Source of the DNA: JAJDNH01 sp964552395
Lineage (GTDB): Bacteria; Acidobacteriota; Thermoanaerobaculia; Thermoanaerobaculales; Sulfomarinibacteraceae
Assembly: GCA_964552395.1 (NCBI GenBank)
Contig: CAZKGM010000005.1
Span: forward strand, 62,001 to 126,000
DNA: 64,000 nucleotides
Direction: 5' to 3'
The position numbers were made by a program, and so were the translations under genes. The notes beneath the pieces were generated by a model. That model saw only the letters and a program-made list of their open reading frames with translations, was not told the origin of the DNA and did not search any database. Positions 39,348 through 48,604 of this stretch are shown here, in pieces (position 1 is the first letter of the stretch; each line of letters starts with the position of its first letter).

Positions 39348-40225
39348 ACGGCTCGGTGGGAGCGGTGATCGTTCGCTACCGCGGCGGCGAGGAGGTGGTG
39401 CGGTGTCTGGCCTCGTTGCGCGAGCACGGCGGACTGCGGCTGCAGCGGACGGTCCTGGTCGACTCGGGCTCGGGCGACGGCGGCGCCGAGCGGCTTGCCG
39501 AGGCGTTTCCCGAGGTCACCGTGGTGGCGCTCGAGAAGAACCGCTCTTTTGCCCATGCAGCCAACGAGGGCGCGGCCTGTCTGGACGCGCCCTACCTGTT
39601 GCTTCTCAACCCTGACGCCGAGCTCACCGCGGGGTGTCTGGATCGCCTCGCGGGCGTGCTCGATGGGCAGCCTGGGACCGCCGGGTCGGTACCGCTGCTC
39701 GTCAAGCCGGATGGCCGGCTGCAGGACCGCTGGCAGCTCCGCCGCCTGCCGGGACCTGCCCGCCTCGCTCTCGGCCTTTCCGGGCGGCCGGCCTTCAGGA
39801 AACCCCCTGTCGCGATCACGCCCGTCGCTCAGCCGGCCGCCTCCTGCTGGCTCCTCAGACGGTCGGTCTGGGACCATCTCGGTGGTCTCGACGAGGAGTT
39901 CACCCCAGCCTGGTGGGAGGACGTGGATCTGTGCAAGCGCCTCCAGCTGGGGCTGCAGCGGGGGGAGCTGCCCGTGCAACAGGGGTTCGTGTCCGTTCCA
40001 CAGGCGAGCGTCTTCCATGTCGGCGGGTCGAGCGTTGCTGCTATAGGGGACGAGGCCTTCCAGACTGCATACTTCACCAACCTGACGCGATACGTGCGCC
40101 GTCACCATGCCGCCGCCGCCAACCTCGTCTCGGCTACCCTGCGCTTGTCGCTGATCGCCCGCGCCGTCATCCGTCCGCGACAGCGCGCGACCTACCTGAA
40201 GCTCGCACGCAAGCTGAGACTGTAG
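39344..40225 (+). CDS. GT2-family glycosyltransferase
   Basis: A 293-residue GT2 enzyme: GAVIVRYRGGEEVVRCLASL at the N-terminus, VLVDSGSGDGGAERLAEAFP, then EKNRSFAHAANEGA and LLLLNPDAELTAGCL with the NPDAE metal-binding motif, and LDEEFTPAWWEDVDLCKRLQ with the catalytic acid pair ED. This layout is typical of rhamnosyltransferase-like GT2 proteins. The ATG at 39344 overlaps the previous stop (ATGA). The C-terminal 60 residues are helical and basic and could lie on the membrane. It ends the four-gene plus-strand operon, and a half copy of a GCAAAG repeat follows it. Confidence 0.93.
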   Translation: MNGSVGAVIVRYRGGEEVVRCLASLREHGGLRLQRTVLVDSGSGDGGAERLAEAFPEVTVVALEKNRSFAHAANEGAACLDAPYLLLLNPDAELTAGCLDRLAGVLDGQPGTAGSVPLLVKPDGRLQDRWQLRRLPGPARLALGLSGRPAFRKPPVAITPVAQPAASCWLLRRSVWDHLGGLDEEFTPAWWEDVDLCKRLQLGLQRGELPVQQGFVSVPQASVFHVGGSSVAAIGDEAFQTAYFTNLTRYVRRHHAAAANLVSATLRLSLIARAVIRPRQRATYLKLARKLRL

Positions 40226-40244
40226 CTGTGGTTCGGAGAAGATG

Positions 40245-40271
40245 AAAACGCAAAGGCGCAAAGTCGCATAG
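40245..40271. repeat. Half unit of the GCAAAG intergenic repeat
   Basis: AACGCAAAGGCGCAAAGTCGC lies between the last glycosyltransferase and xerC. It resembles one arm of the palindrome at 28962-29051 but has no opposite arm here. It ends just before the xerC start. Confidence 0.5.
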
Positions 40272-40280
40272 ACTAGTCCT

Positions 40281-41189
40281 GTGAGTCGAAGCGCAGCCGA
40301 TCCCTGGCACACGGACCTGTTTCTCGAGCAGCTGGAGTGGGAACGTAATCTGTCGCCGCGCACTCTCTCCGCCTACCGGCGCGAGCTTTCCTCGTTCGTG
40401 GCCTTCGCGACCGATGAGCTGGGTCGAGCCGGGGCCGTCGCGGTGACGCCGCTGGACATCCGCTCGTACCTCGCCCACCTCCATTCGCGTCGTCTTGCAG
40501 CGCGGTCGGTGCAGCGTGCCCTCGCCGCCCTGCGCACCTACTTTCGTGTTCTCACCGGCGAGGGCCTGATCGCGGCCAACCCGGCCGAGATGGTCCCCCA
40601 CCCTCGGGTCGAGCGGCGGCTGCCGACAAGCGTGACAGCCAGCGCGATCGCGGACCTTCTGGACCGGGTTCCCGACACGCCGGTCGGGCGGCGAGATCGC
40701 GTCGTGCTCGAGCTGTTGTACGGCGCTGGTCTGCGCGTGAGCGAGTTGGTCGGCATTGACCTCAACGACCTCAAGCTGAGTCAGAGGCTGCTGCGGGTAC
40801 GTGGGAAGGGACGCAAGGAGCGGGTAGTACCGTTCGGCCGCAAGGCGGCGGAAGCCATCGTCGCCTATCTCCCGCTGCGGGCTGGCTGGCGGCGGCGGGC
40901 GGCCGACAACGGGGAGCCGCTGCTCGTCAACCAACGCGGCGGGCGCCTCACGGACCGGTCGGTGAGGCGGATTCTCGACGCCGCCGTGCGCCGCACCGCC
41001 GATCTCAGCCGGCTCCACCCGCACGCCCTGCGCCACGCCTTCGCCACTCACCTGCTGGAGGCCGGCATGGACCTGCGCGCGATTCAGGAGCTGCTCGGCC
41101 ATGCCTCCCTCGCAACCACCCAGATTTACACCCACCTCGACCTCGCCCATCTGATGGACGTCTACCGCAAGGCGCACCCGAAAGCGTAG
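40281..41189 (+). CDS. xerC: Tyrosine recombinase XerC/XerD
   Basis: Xer recombinases resolve chromosome dimers at dif during division. The 302-residue enzyme has the SAM-like DNA-binding N-domain (residues 10-100, LEWERNLSPRTLSAYRREL) and the full catalytic set: R152 in YGAGLRVSEL, K176 in RGKGRKE, H248 and R251 in LHPHALRHAFATHLLEAG, H274 in LLGHASLATTQIYTH, and nucleophile Y283. Length and spacing are those of chromosomal XerC/D and not of phage integrases. The start is GTG at 40281. There is no excisionase, att site or mobile gene nearby. Which of XerC or XerD it represents cannot be told without the second copy. Confidence 0.94.
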   Translation: MSRSAADPWHTDLFLEQLEWERNLSPRTLSAYRRELSSFVAFATDELGRAGAVAVTPLDIRSYLAHLHSRRLAARSVQRALAALRTYFRVLTGEGLIAANPAEMVPHPRVERRLPTSVTASAIADLLDRVPDTPVGRRDRVVLELLYGAGLRVSELVGIDLNDLKLSQRLLRVRGKGRKERVVPFGRKAAEAIVAYLPLRAGWRRRAADNGEPLLVNQRGGRLTDRSVRRILDAAVRRTADLSRLHPHALRHAFATHLLEAGMDLRAIQELLGHASLATTQIYTHLDLAHLMDVYRKAHPKA

Positions 41190-41253
41190 CCTTCTGCAGG
41201 CCACAGACCCGCAAGAGCGTCACATACGCAGCTGCCGAGACGGCCCCCGGGAC

Positions 41254-43143
41254 CTACGGATTGCTCAGGACGAGGGTGGAAGTCAGAAGCCTGAGATGAG
41301 CACGGTAGGCCTTTCTGAAGGCGGCGTAGTCGGCGGCCGGCACGCTGCTGACCTTCCAGACGACGCGGTACTCGAAGGTGACCCCGCGGCCTTCCCGCCT
41401 CGAGTGGCGCTCGCACTCGAAGTACGGTGTCGACAGGGAGGCGGTCTCCGGGAGTGTCACCAGCTTGGTCTGCTCAGGCCACGTCCAGTGAACCCGTGTC
41501 AGAACCGTACGCCGTCGGCCGAGCCGCAGCTCCCAGCGGCGTGTGTGGCGACGGTACGGGTTCTTCTCGTTCGCTGTCAGAGGGTCCGGCAGGACGAAGA
41601 GACCGTCGGCAGTGCGCAGGGCGTAGCGCGGCATGGTCACGGAGTAGTTGGTTCGCACGTCGGCCTGCTGGTGCGAGAACGAGTGGGAGGAGAGCACGGC
41701 CCCGGGGATGACCCGTTGAATCCAGTTCCTGTACTCCGCGGCCTCGTCCGAATGCGTCAGTTGCTCGCGGAAGGATAGCTCGGAGAACGCAGACTGTCCG
41801 GTCTTGGTCTCCACGATCTCGGCGGCGGCCGAGCCGTCTGCGCGCAGCGCTGCTTCGATCTCGTAGCGGGTGACGTTATCCGACGCCGCGGACGACGGCA
41901 AGGTGATGAGCTCGCCACCGTCCTCCAGCGCCAGAAGCCCGCGCGTACCCTCGAGGCTCGTGGGCAAGAACGGCGGCTGGGTGATGCGGTCGGTCACATC
42001 CGCGATCAAGTAAGGCTTGTGGTCGATCTCGGTGTTGGCGAGCGTACGGGTGCCGCCGTCGAGTCGCACCGCGAGCACGACGTGATTGAACTGGTTCCCG
42101 ACAAAATCCGGAACCACACGCCCGAACTCGCGCGGCTTGGCCAGGACCGGGTACGCGGCGATGCCGTGGGCCCGGAGCAGGGCGGCGGCGAGAAACACCT
42201 TGTCCTTGCAGTCGCCGTAGCGGCGGTCGAGAACGAAGCCGCAGTGTCGGGGGACGTAGCCCCCAGTGCCGAGCTCGATATCGACGTAGGCGACGTCCGC
42301 GGCCACGAAGCGGATCACATCCCGGATGTACTGCAGCGCGGTCGTGAACGGGACCAGCGTATCGGCTCGGGCCAGAGTCGCCGGGTCCATTGTCAGAGCG
42401 TCACTGGTGCGCTGCCAGTACCGGCGCCCGAACGAGCTCCACGAGCTGCTGGCGGGGCTGAAGGACAGGGCGAGAGTGGGCGTACGGTCCGCGACCGGCG
42501 GCATGTTGGGCTCCGGGCGGTACACGGGCAGGTGCCCGAGCAGAAACGTGTTCCCCTGTTGCTTCACCAGACCCTGCGGATCGTTGAGCACCGCAACTCT
42601 TGCATCATCAGGCACGGACACCTCTTCGTGCACCACCTCGAGCGACTGGCCGAGGGGCAGGCAGATGTCATCGAAAAACGTCGACCGCCTGGCCTCGTAC
42701 TCGAAGGCGACGATGTCACCTTTCTCGACGTTCTTGAACGTCGCGAGGAGCTGCCGGCTGTCATCGGCGAAGTGGACGTTGGCAGCCACCCGCTTGATGT
42801 GATCCCGCTCGAGCTCCTCCAGGGGGCTGCCGTCGCCATCGAGCCGCCATCCCCGAACGTGCTCCACCGACGAGCTGCTGTCGTACAGGATGAGTAGCCG
42901 GCCCCAGGACAGCCCTTCGGTGCTCAGGATGCGGTACACCAGGCGCCGGCGGAGGACGATCTGACCGCCGTCACGCGATACGTCGATGTGGCCGTACAGC
43001 AGGCTGGCGGGAGCGTCGACGCTCTCCGCCAAGGGTTTCACCTGCGCCTGCTGCGCCACCCAGCCGGGTGCCGAGACCCCGGCCAGGACCGAACCGGGTC
43101 CGAGGAGGAACGCCGTCACAACGGCCAGCGGCCGGCAGCGCAT
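41254..43143 (-). CDS. DUF3857/transglutaminase-like exported protein, complete catalytic triad
   Basis: A 629-residue exported protein with a signal peptide (residues 1-22, cleavage after VLA). The N-terminal half is a DUF3857 domain: beta-rich, with RRRLVYRILSTEGLSWGR and the FEYEARRSTFFDDI region. A transglutaminase-like domain follows at about residues 255-390. Its cysteine is near 310 in RRYGDCKDKVFLAAALLRAHGI, the histidine near 354 in NQFNHVVLAV, and the aspartate near 380 in YLIADVTDRI, so the triad is intact and protease or amide-transfer activity is plausible. A C-terminal beta domain of about 200 residues ends the protein. It overlaps the stop of the larger paralogue by one base (TGATG). 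The substrate is unknown. Confidence 0.86.
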   Translation of the reverse strand: MRCRPLAVVTAFLLGPGSVLAGVSAPGWVAQQAQVKPLAESVDAPASLLYGHIDVSRDGGQIVLRRRLVYRILSTEGLSWGRLLILYDSSSSVEHVRGWRLDGDGSPLEELERDHIKRVAANVHFADDSRQLLATFKNVEKGDIVAFEYEARRSTFFDDICLPLGQSLEVVHEEVSVPDDARVAVLNDPQGLVKQQGNTFLLGHLPVYRPEPNMPPVADRTPTLALSFSPASSSWSSFGRRYWQRTSDALTMDPATLARADTLVPFTTALQYIRDVIRFVAADVAYVDIELGTGGYVPRHCGFVLDRRYGDCKDKVFLAAALLRAHGIAAYPVLAKPREFGRVVPDFVGNQFNHVVLAVRLDGGTRTLANTEIDHKPYLIADVTDRITQPPFLPTSLEGTRGLLALEDGGELITLPSSAASDNVTRYEIEAALRADGSAAAEIVETKTGQSAFSELSFREQLTHSDEAAEYRNWIQRVIPGAVLSSHSFSHQQADVRTNYSVTMPRYALRTADGLFVLPDPLTANEKNPYRRHTRRWELRLGRRRTVLTRVHWTWPEQTKLVTLPETASLSTPYFECERHSRREGRGVTFEYRVVWKVSSVPAADYAAFRKAYRAHLRLLTSTLVLSNP

Positions 43144-45089
43144 CAGTCGGCCTCCTTCAGCACCACCGTCGGGCTCGACAGCGCGATGATCCGGTCATAG
43201 GCGTGCTTCAGCTCCGCGTGGGCCGCAGCCGCATACATGTTCCGTCGCAGCTCTTTGAAGGTCGTGACGCTGAACGTGTGGTCGTCGGTCCTCGCGGCCT
43301 CGATCCGGAAGGTCAAGGCGAGAGCGTGGACGTGCTCGGGCGCGGGCAGCGAGGCCACGGTCAGGTTGTCCGGGAGGTGGAAGACGACGTTCTGTCGTTC
43401 CTGGTAGCAGTAGGGAAAGAGGATGTTGGCGTACCGTTTGTCCGCATTGAAGGGGTTGGTCGTCTGCGAGGTCAGTCCGACCAGCCTGAAGAGGATCGTG
43501 TCGGCCGCCTCGTCGAGGTCGAAGGGGAGCGTGAACTCCTCCTCGACAACAAGGGGCTTCGCCGGATCGCTGAGGTTGTGAGTGTGCTGTGACACGAGCT
43601 CCGCGTCGCCGCCGAAGCTGTCCTTCAGACGTTCCTTGAGGACGTCGTTGATCTCATCCTCGGTGTAGTACGCGAGCTTCTTGCGCAGGGCGAAGCTCTG
43701 GTATGGGTTGTAGGTGGTCGTGCGCTTGATCCGGACCTCGTCCTCCCCCAGGGTGACGTCGGAGCTGATGTCAGTGACGACCTCCGAGGAGGGGCGCGGC
43801 TCGAGCTGCTCGAAGCGGGCGCCGTCGTCACCGAGCACAAGCAGGGGCACGCCCCGTGCGCCGTACGGCATCTCGTCAGCAGGGAGGAGCTTGGTGGCCG
43901 GGGCGAGCCAGTGGACCTTTCCGTCCAGGGTGACCTGTAGCATGGTGCCGTCGAGCTGCGCGAAGGTGTGGAGTGGCTTGACGAACAGGCGCCGGTTCCA
44001 CGGGCAGTAGTAGACGTACCGGACCTCGGCGCCCTCCACCGCGGCGTGGATGAGCGAAGCCAGGAGGCAGTTCATCTGCCAGTCCCAGAGGTAAGGGAAC
44101 TTGACCATCTCCGCGGGCCGATCGGCCTTCACCAGCTTCTCGAAGTAGTGCTTGTCGACCTTGGCGAGATCCGCCTTGGACATCGCGCTGAGTGGGGTGT
44201 AGTGCGAGGTCACGTAGTCGTAGGCGGCCGTCAGCGCCGCCTCGGGCGCGAGGCCGGCGAGCTCGTGGCCCGCGATCCGCTTGGTGGCCGAGCAGCGCTT
44301 CATGGCGGAGCGGAGCTCGCTCCGGTAGTAGACCTTGCCATAGTCGAGCCAGAAGTCGTCGTACTTGATGTTGCTGTCGCTGTAGTAGAAGGCCACGTAC
44401 TCGGTACGGCTGGCGTAGGCCGCCGAGTACCCCTCCTCGGGCAGGGCCGGGATGTCCGTCATCGTCGCCGAGCAGGTGTCGTCTCCGCCGTGTCTGCCGC
44501 GCTCGACCTGGGGCTTCGCGTGCAGGTTCGCCCCCATGAACCCCCACCGGTTCCCCGGCCAGGGGATGAAGGTGACCTCCGATCGCAGGCAGTAGATGGG
44601 GTGTTGGCTGTGCCAGACGTAGAACCTCCGCGGCCACTTGTAGGAGCGGTAGTAGGAGTACTCGACAATCGAGCCTTCCGTCAGCCCGGGAAGCGCGAAG
44701 CTGATCTCGGTCCACTTGAGGCCCCACTCCTTCGAGACTTTCTTGGAGTGGATATCCTTGTCCTCGAGCTCGTGGACGGAGTCGTCGGGGTTCCAGACCG
44801 TGGCCCGGATGTTGCCGATGTTCTCCATCTGCGGATCGAACGACAGCTTCACAGTACCCCAGTCATCGATCCCCTTGTGAGTGAAGATCTTCATCCTCTG
44901 GACGTAGGTCTCCCGCGACAGGCGGTTGGTGAATGTGTCGTCGATCGTGCCCTTCTCGAGCAGGATCACGGCATCCTGCATCCCCCGCGCCGGATCCGGC
45001 TGGAGGTTCTTCTCGAAGCTCGAGACGCCGGCACTGGCGACTCCCGCTAACGCAAGGGCCAAGGTCCACGCTTTGAGTGTTCGTCTCAT
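43143..45089 (-). CDS. DUF3857/transglutaminase-like exported protein, altered catalytic site
   Basis: A 648-residue paralogue of the next gene. A signal peptide covers about residues 1-20 (LALALAGVASA). DUF3857 signatures follow (RMKIFTHKGIDDWGTVKLSFD, VEYSYYRSYKWPRRFYVW). In the transglutaminase-like part a cysteine near residue 340 (WQMNCLLASLIHAA) and a histidine near 373 (PLHTFAQLDG) keep their positions, but the WLDPT aspartate is replaced in KVHWLAPATK. It is therefore probably inactive or mechanistically different. The ATG at 45089 begins the two-gene minus-strand unit, divergent from transketolase. The pair may form a complex in which this one is structural. Identification is by motif layout. 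Confidence 0.84.
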   Translation of the reverse strand: MRRTLKAWTLALALAGVASAGVSSFEKNLQPDPARGMQDAVILLEKGTIDDTFTNRLSRETYVQRMKIFTHKGIDDWGTVKLSFDPQMENIGNIRATVWNPDDSVHELEDKDIHSKKVSKEWGLKWTEISFALPGLTEGSIVEYSYYRSYKWPRRFYVWHSQHPIYCLRSEVTFIPWPGNRWGFMGANLHAKPQVERGRHGGDDTCSATMTDIPALPEEGYSAAYASRTEYVAFYYSDSNIKYDDFWLDYGKVYYRSELRSAMKRCSATKRIAGHELAGLAPEAALTAAYDYVTSHYTPLSAMSKADLAKVDKHYFEKLVKADRPAEMVKFPYLWDWQMNCLLASLIHAAVEGAEVRYVYYCPWNRRLFVKPLHTFAQLDGTMLQVTLDGKVHWLAPATKLLPADEMPYGARGVPLLVLGDDGARFEQLEPRPSSEVVTDISSDVTLGEDEVRIKRTTTYNPYQSFALRKKLAYYTEDEINDVLKERLKDSFGGDAELVSQHTHNLSDPAKPLVVEEEFTLPFDLDEAADTILFRLVGLTSQTTNPFNADKRYANILFPYCYQERQNVVFHLPDNLTVASLPAPEHVHALALTFRIEAARTDDHTFSVTTFKELRRNMYAAAAHAELKHAYDRIIALSSPTVVLKEAD

Positions 45090-45249
45090 GAGTAATCTCC
45101 CCGGTCAAGGTGTCGTTGCACCATACATATCACAGCCCGGGGGAGCCCGTAAGCCGCCACGGCAGGTCGGTTGGAATCCTGAGCCGGGTGTGTGCCTTGT
45201 CCATGGTAGGCTTGCCGCGCTTCGGGTGAGCGTCCTCACGGAGGTTGCC

Positions 45250-47265
45250 GTGATTCCGAGCTTCGACGATATCGACTCACTGGCCATCAACACCATCCGC
45301 ACGCTCTCGATGGACGCGGTGCAGCGCGCCGACTCGGGGCATCCCGGGACGCCGATGGCGCTGGCGCCGGTGGCCTGGCTGCTGTACTCGCGGTTCCTGC
45401 GCCACAACCCGGCCGACCCACAGTGGCCGGACCGCGACCGCTTCGTGCTGTCCTGCGGGCACGCATCGATGCTGCTGTACTCGACACTGTACCTGTCCGG
45501 CTACGACCTCGGCCTCGACGAGCTGCGGCAGTTCCGCCAGTGGGGCTCGCGGACGCCGGGCCATCCCGAGGTGAGGCTGACGCCCGGCGTCGAGACCACG
45601 GCCGGTCCGCTCGGCCAGGGTTGTGCGTGTTCCGTGGGGATGGCGCTCGCGGAGGCGCACCTGGCGGCCTGCTTCAACCGACCCGGGCACGAGATCGTCG
45701 ATCACATGACCTGGGTGCTGTGCTCGGACGGCGACCTGATGGAGGGGCTGTCCAACGAGGCGGCGTCGCTCGCGGGTCACCTCGGCCTCGGCAAGCTGGT
45801 GTGGATCTGGGACGACAACCGAATCACGATCGAAGGGTCGACGAGCCTGGCTTTCACCGAGGACGTCGAGGCTCGCTTCGCAGCGCTCGGCTGGCACGTG
45901 CAGCGGGTCGGCGACGTCAACGATCTGGCGCTTCTCGCCGGCGCCATGGAGGCGGCACGTGCCGAGAGAGCACGGCCGTCGCTGATCGCGGTGCGCAGCC
46001 ACATCGCCTTCGGCGCGCCGCACGCGCAGGACACCGCGGGGGCGCACGGCTCGCCGCTCGGCGAGGAGGAGATTGCAGCCGCCAAGCGCGCCTACGGGTG
46101 GCCGTCGCAGGAGCCGTTCTTCGTGCCCGAGGAGGCGCTGGCGAGGGGACGCCAGGCGCTCGCAGCTGGCGCGGAGCTGGAGTCTGCATGGCGTGAGAAG
46201 GTCGCCGCGTGGGAGCGCGAGCACCCTGAGCTCGCCTCCGAGTGGCGACGCCGCCTCGAGAGCGGCCTGGCCGAGGGCTGGGCCGGTACCCTGCCCGTCT
46301 ACGCGGCTGGGGAGAAGGCGGCGACGCGGGCGGCATCGGGCAAGGCTCTGAGCGCGATCGCGGAACGGCTGCCGGAGCTGGTCGGCGGCTCGGCCGACCT
46401 CGCTCCGTCCTGCAAGACGCACCTCGGCATGTCGGGCGACGTTGAAGCCGGCGCGTGGGGCGAGCGCAACCTGCACTTCGGAATCCGTGAGCATGCGATG
46501 GGCGCCATGATGAACGGGATGACCCTGCATGGCGGCATCCGTCCCTACGGTGCGACGTTCCTCGTCTTCTCCGACTACGTGCGGCCGGCGATCCGCCTCG
46601 CCTGCCTGATGGAGCTGCCGGTCATCTACATCTTCACCCACGACTCGATCGGTGTCGGAGAGGACGGCCCCACCCACCAGCCGGTGGAGCAGGTGGCCGC
46701 GCTGCGTGCGATTCCCGGGCTGACCGTGATCCGGCCCGCGGATGGGAACGAGACCGTGGCCGCGTGGCGGATCGCGATCGAGCACTGGCAGGGACCGGTG
46801 GCGCTCATTCTCAGCCGCCAGGGGCTGCCGGTCCTCTCGGGAACGGCCGAGCTCGCCAAAGACGGCGTGGCGAGAGGCGCCTACACGCTCGCCGAGGCCT
46901 CCGGCGGGCAGCCGCGTCTGGTGCTGCTCGCCACCGGCTCCGAGGTGCAGCTGGCGACGGCGGCACGGCAGGAACTGGAGGCCGCCGGCATTCCGACGCG
47001 CGTCGTGTCGATGCCCTCGTGGGAGCTGTTCGACCTCCAGGACGACAGCTACCGGGCCGCAGTGCTGGGGACTGGAGTCCGGCGGCTGGCGATCGAAGCC
47101 GGGGTGACCCGAGGCTGGCGTGACTACGTCGGCGATCACGGGGCGGTGATCGGACTCGACCACTTCGGGGCCTCGGCTCCGGCTCCCGAGCTGCTGAAGC
47201 GGTTCGGGTTCACCATGGAGAACGTGGTCGAGAAGGCGCGCGGGCTCATTGAAGAGGAGGTGTGA
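45250..47265 (+). CDS. tkt: Transketolase
   Basis: Transketolase transfers two-carbon units between ketose and aldose phosphates using thiamine diphosphate, and with Tal and Rpe completes the non-oxidative pentose phosphate pathway. The 671-residue enzyme has INTIRTLSMDAVQRADSGHPG with the N-terminal catalytic His, the TPP/metal motif CSDGDLMEGLSNEAA and WDDNRIT, then AHGSPLG. Its second half has FGIREHAMGAMMNG, HDSIGVGEDGPTHQPVEQ, and a normal C-terminal domain (LLATGSEVQLA). The start is GTG at 45250, with GGAGG five nt upstream; the large upstream frame is the antisense of the DUF3857 gene. tal follows after 90 nt on the same strand, so the two are likely co-transcribed. Confidence 0.96.
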   Translation: MIPSFDDIDSLAINTIRTLSMDAVQRADSGHPGTPMALAPVAWLLYSRFLRHNPADPQWPDRDRFVLSCGHASMLLYSTLYLSGYDLGLDELRQFRQWGSRTPGHPEVRLTPGVETTAGPLGQGCACSVGMALAEAHLAACFNRPGHEIVDHMTWVLCSDGDLMEGLSNEAASLAGHLGLGKLVWIWDDNRITIEGSTSLAFTEDVEARFAALGWHVQRVGDVNDLALLAGAMEAARAERARPSLIAVRSHIAFGAPHAQDTAGAHGSPLGEEEIAAAKRAYGWPSQEPFFVPEEALARGRQALAAGAELESAWREKVAAWEREHPELASEWRRRLESGLAEGWAGTLPVYAAGEKAATRAASGKALSAIAERLPELVGGSADLAPSCKTHLGMSGDVEAGAWGERNLHFGIREHAMGAMMNGMTLHGGIRPYGATFLVFSDYVRPAIRLACLMELPVIYIFTHDSIGVGEDGPTHQPVEQVAALRAIPGLTVIRPADGNETVAAWRIAIEHWQGPVALILSRQGLPVLSGTAELAKDGVARGAYTLAEASGGQPRLVLLATGSEVQLATAARQELEAAGIPTRVVSMPSWELFDLQDDSYRAAVLGTGVRRLAIEAGVTRGWRDYVGDHGAVIGLDHFGASAPAPELLKRFGFTMENVVEKARGLIEEEV

Positions 47266-47355
47266 GGTGGAGATTGCCGGTCGGGAGCCCGAGCCCAGGT
47301 TTGCGAGTGCCGGGAAGCTGGTGACGGGGGGATCGACGGTACGCAAGGAGGCGAC

Positions 47356-48459
47356 ATGAACCCGCTGGTGCGGTTGCACGAGGAGGAAGGGCAGTCCGTG
47401 TGGCTCGATTTCATCGAGCGCCGGCTACTCGAGGAGGGCGGGCTTGCCCGCCTGGTGAAGGAAGATGGCGTCCGTGGAGTGACGTCGAACCCGTCGATCT
47501 TCGACAAGGCGATCGGTGCCGGGACTGCCTATGACAGCGCCATCCGTGCGGCGCTCGGCGACAAGCCGGGGCTCGCCACCGAGGCGCTGTACGAGGAGCT
47601 CGCGGTCGAGGACATCCGTTCAGCGGCCGACGTCCTGCGCGGGGTGTACGACGAGTCGGACGGCGCCGACGGCTTTGTCAGCCTCGAGGTCTCGCCCCAC
47701 CTCGCGCACGACGCCGACGGCACGGTGGAGGCCGCGCGCCGCCTGTGGAGCTGGGTGGATCGGCCCAACCTGATGATCAAGGTGCCGGCGACCGCTGCCG
47801 GCATTCCAGCCATCGAGACGCTGATCGGTCTCGGCATCAATGTCAACGCGACGCTGATGTTCTCCATGCAGGACTACGAGAGCGTGGCGGTGGCCTACAT
47901 CAAGGGCCTGGCGCGCTGTCCACAGCCGGCGCGGGTGGCATCGGTGGCGTCGTTCTTCGTGAGCAGGGTCGACACCGCGGTCGACCGCGTGTTGGAAGGT
48001 CTCGGTGGTCCGGCCCTTGCGTTGCGTGGGACAGCTGCGACGGCCAACAGCAAGCTCGTCTACCGCCGTTTCACGAAGCTCTTCCACGGCGATGCCTTCG
48101 CGCCTTTGGCGGCGCGTGGAGCGCGCGTGCAGCGGCCGCTGTGGGCCTCCACGAGCACCAAGAACCCGGCCTACTCGGATGTGAAGTACGTCGAGGAGCT
48201 GATCGGTCCGGAGACCGTGAACACGATGCCGCTGGCGACCCTCGAGGCGTTCCGCGACCACGGCCGCCCGCAGCGCGCGGTCGACGGCGACCTCGTCGAC
48301 GCGGAACGAAGCCTCGCGCAGGTAGAGGCCCTCGGCGTCGATTTCGACGCGGTCACTGCCAAGCTGCAGGACGATGGAGTGCTGGCGTTCTCGGACTCGT
48401 ACGACGCTCTCCTCGCCGGCCTCGAGAAGAAGCGTCGACGGCTGGTGGAAGTTTCCTGA
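47356..48459 (+). CDS. tal: Transaldolase
   Basis: Transaldolase transfers the dihydroxyacetone unit from sedoheptulose 7-phosphate to glyceraldehyde 3-phosphate. The 367-residue protein is of the longer transaldolase type. It has GVRGVTSNPSIFDKAI at residues 38-53, the Schiff-base lysine K142 in PNLMIKVPAT, NVNATLMFSMQDY, SVASFFVSRVDTAVD and RPLWASTSTKNPAYSD. An AAGGAGG ribosome site stands just upstream of the ATG at 47356. It follows tkt in the same direction, and a fused glucose-6-phosphate isomerase domain, seen in some bacteria, is absent. Confidence 0.96.
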   Translation: MNPLVRLHEEEGQSVWLDFIERRLLEEGGLARLVKEDGVRGVTSNPSIFDKAIGAGTAYDSAIRAALGDKPGLATEALYEELAVEDIRSAADVLRGVYDESDGADGFVSLEVSPHLAHDADGTVEAARRLWSWVDRPNLMIKVPATAAGIPAIETLIGLGINVNATLMFSMQDYESVAVAYIKGLARCPQPARVASVASFFVSRVDTAVDRVLEGLGGPALALRGTAATANSKLVYRRFTKLFHGDAFAPLAARGARVQRPLWASTSTKNPAYSDVKYVEELIGPETVNTMPLATLEAFRDHGRPQRAVDGDLVDAERSLAQVEALGVDFDAVTAKLQDDGVLAFSDSYDALLAGLEKKRRRLVEVS

Positions 48460-48557
48460 AAGCAAGGGTATCCTGCGCCGGCGCGACTGACGGCCGCGGC
48501 GCCGGCGGCGCCGGTCCGGGAACCTGCAATCCGCTCTCTGCCGAACTGACGACGGGC

Positions 48558-48563
48558 TACAAT
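48558..48563 (+). promoter_or_regulatory. Possible -10 element of glmS
   Basis: TACAAT at 48558-48563 is a good -10 match; the hexamer 17 nt upstream is a poor -35. A start near 48570 would leave a 35-nt leader. No glmS ribozyme core was seen between tal and glmS. Confidence 0.3.
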
Positions 48564-48604
48564 GGCGCCCGCCGAACCGCGCGCGGCACCGACATGGGGG
48601 AGTT

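Noticed and set aside
40281..41189. Integrase of a mobile element acting at tRNA-Glu
   Set aside because: The enzyme has the length and motifs of chromosomal Xer recombinases, and it lies about 29 kb from the tRNA with no mobile cargo.
45277..47379. 700-codon minus-strand frame
   Set aside because: It is wholly antisense to transketolase, which is complete in motifs.
48460..48604. glmS ribozyme upstream of glmS
   Set aside because: The 145 nt show no conserved ribozyme core, and the gap is short for the complete catalytic fold.
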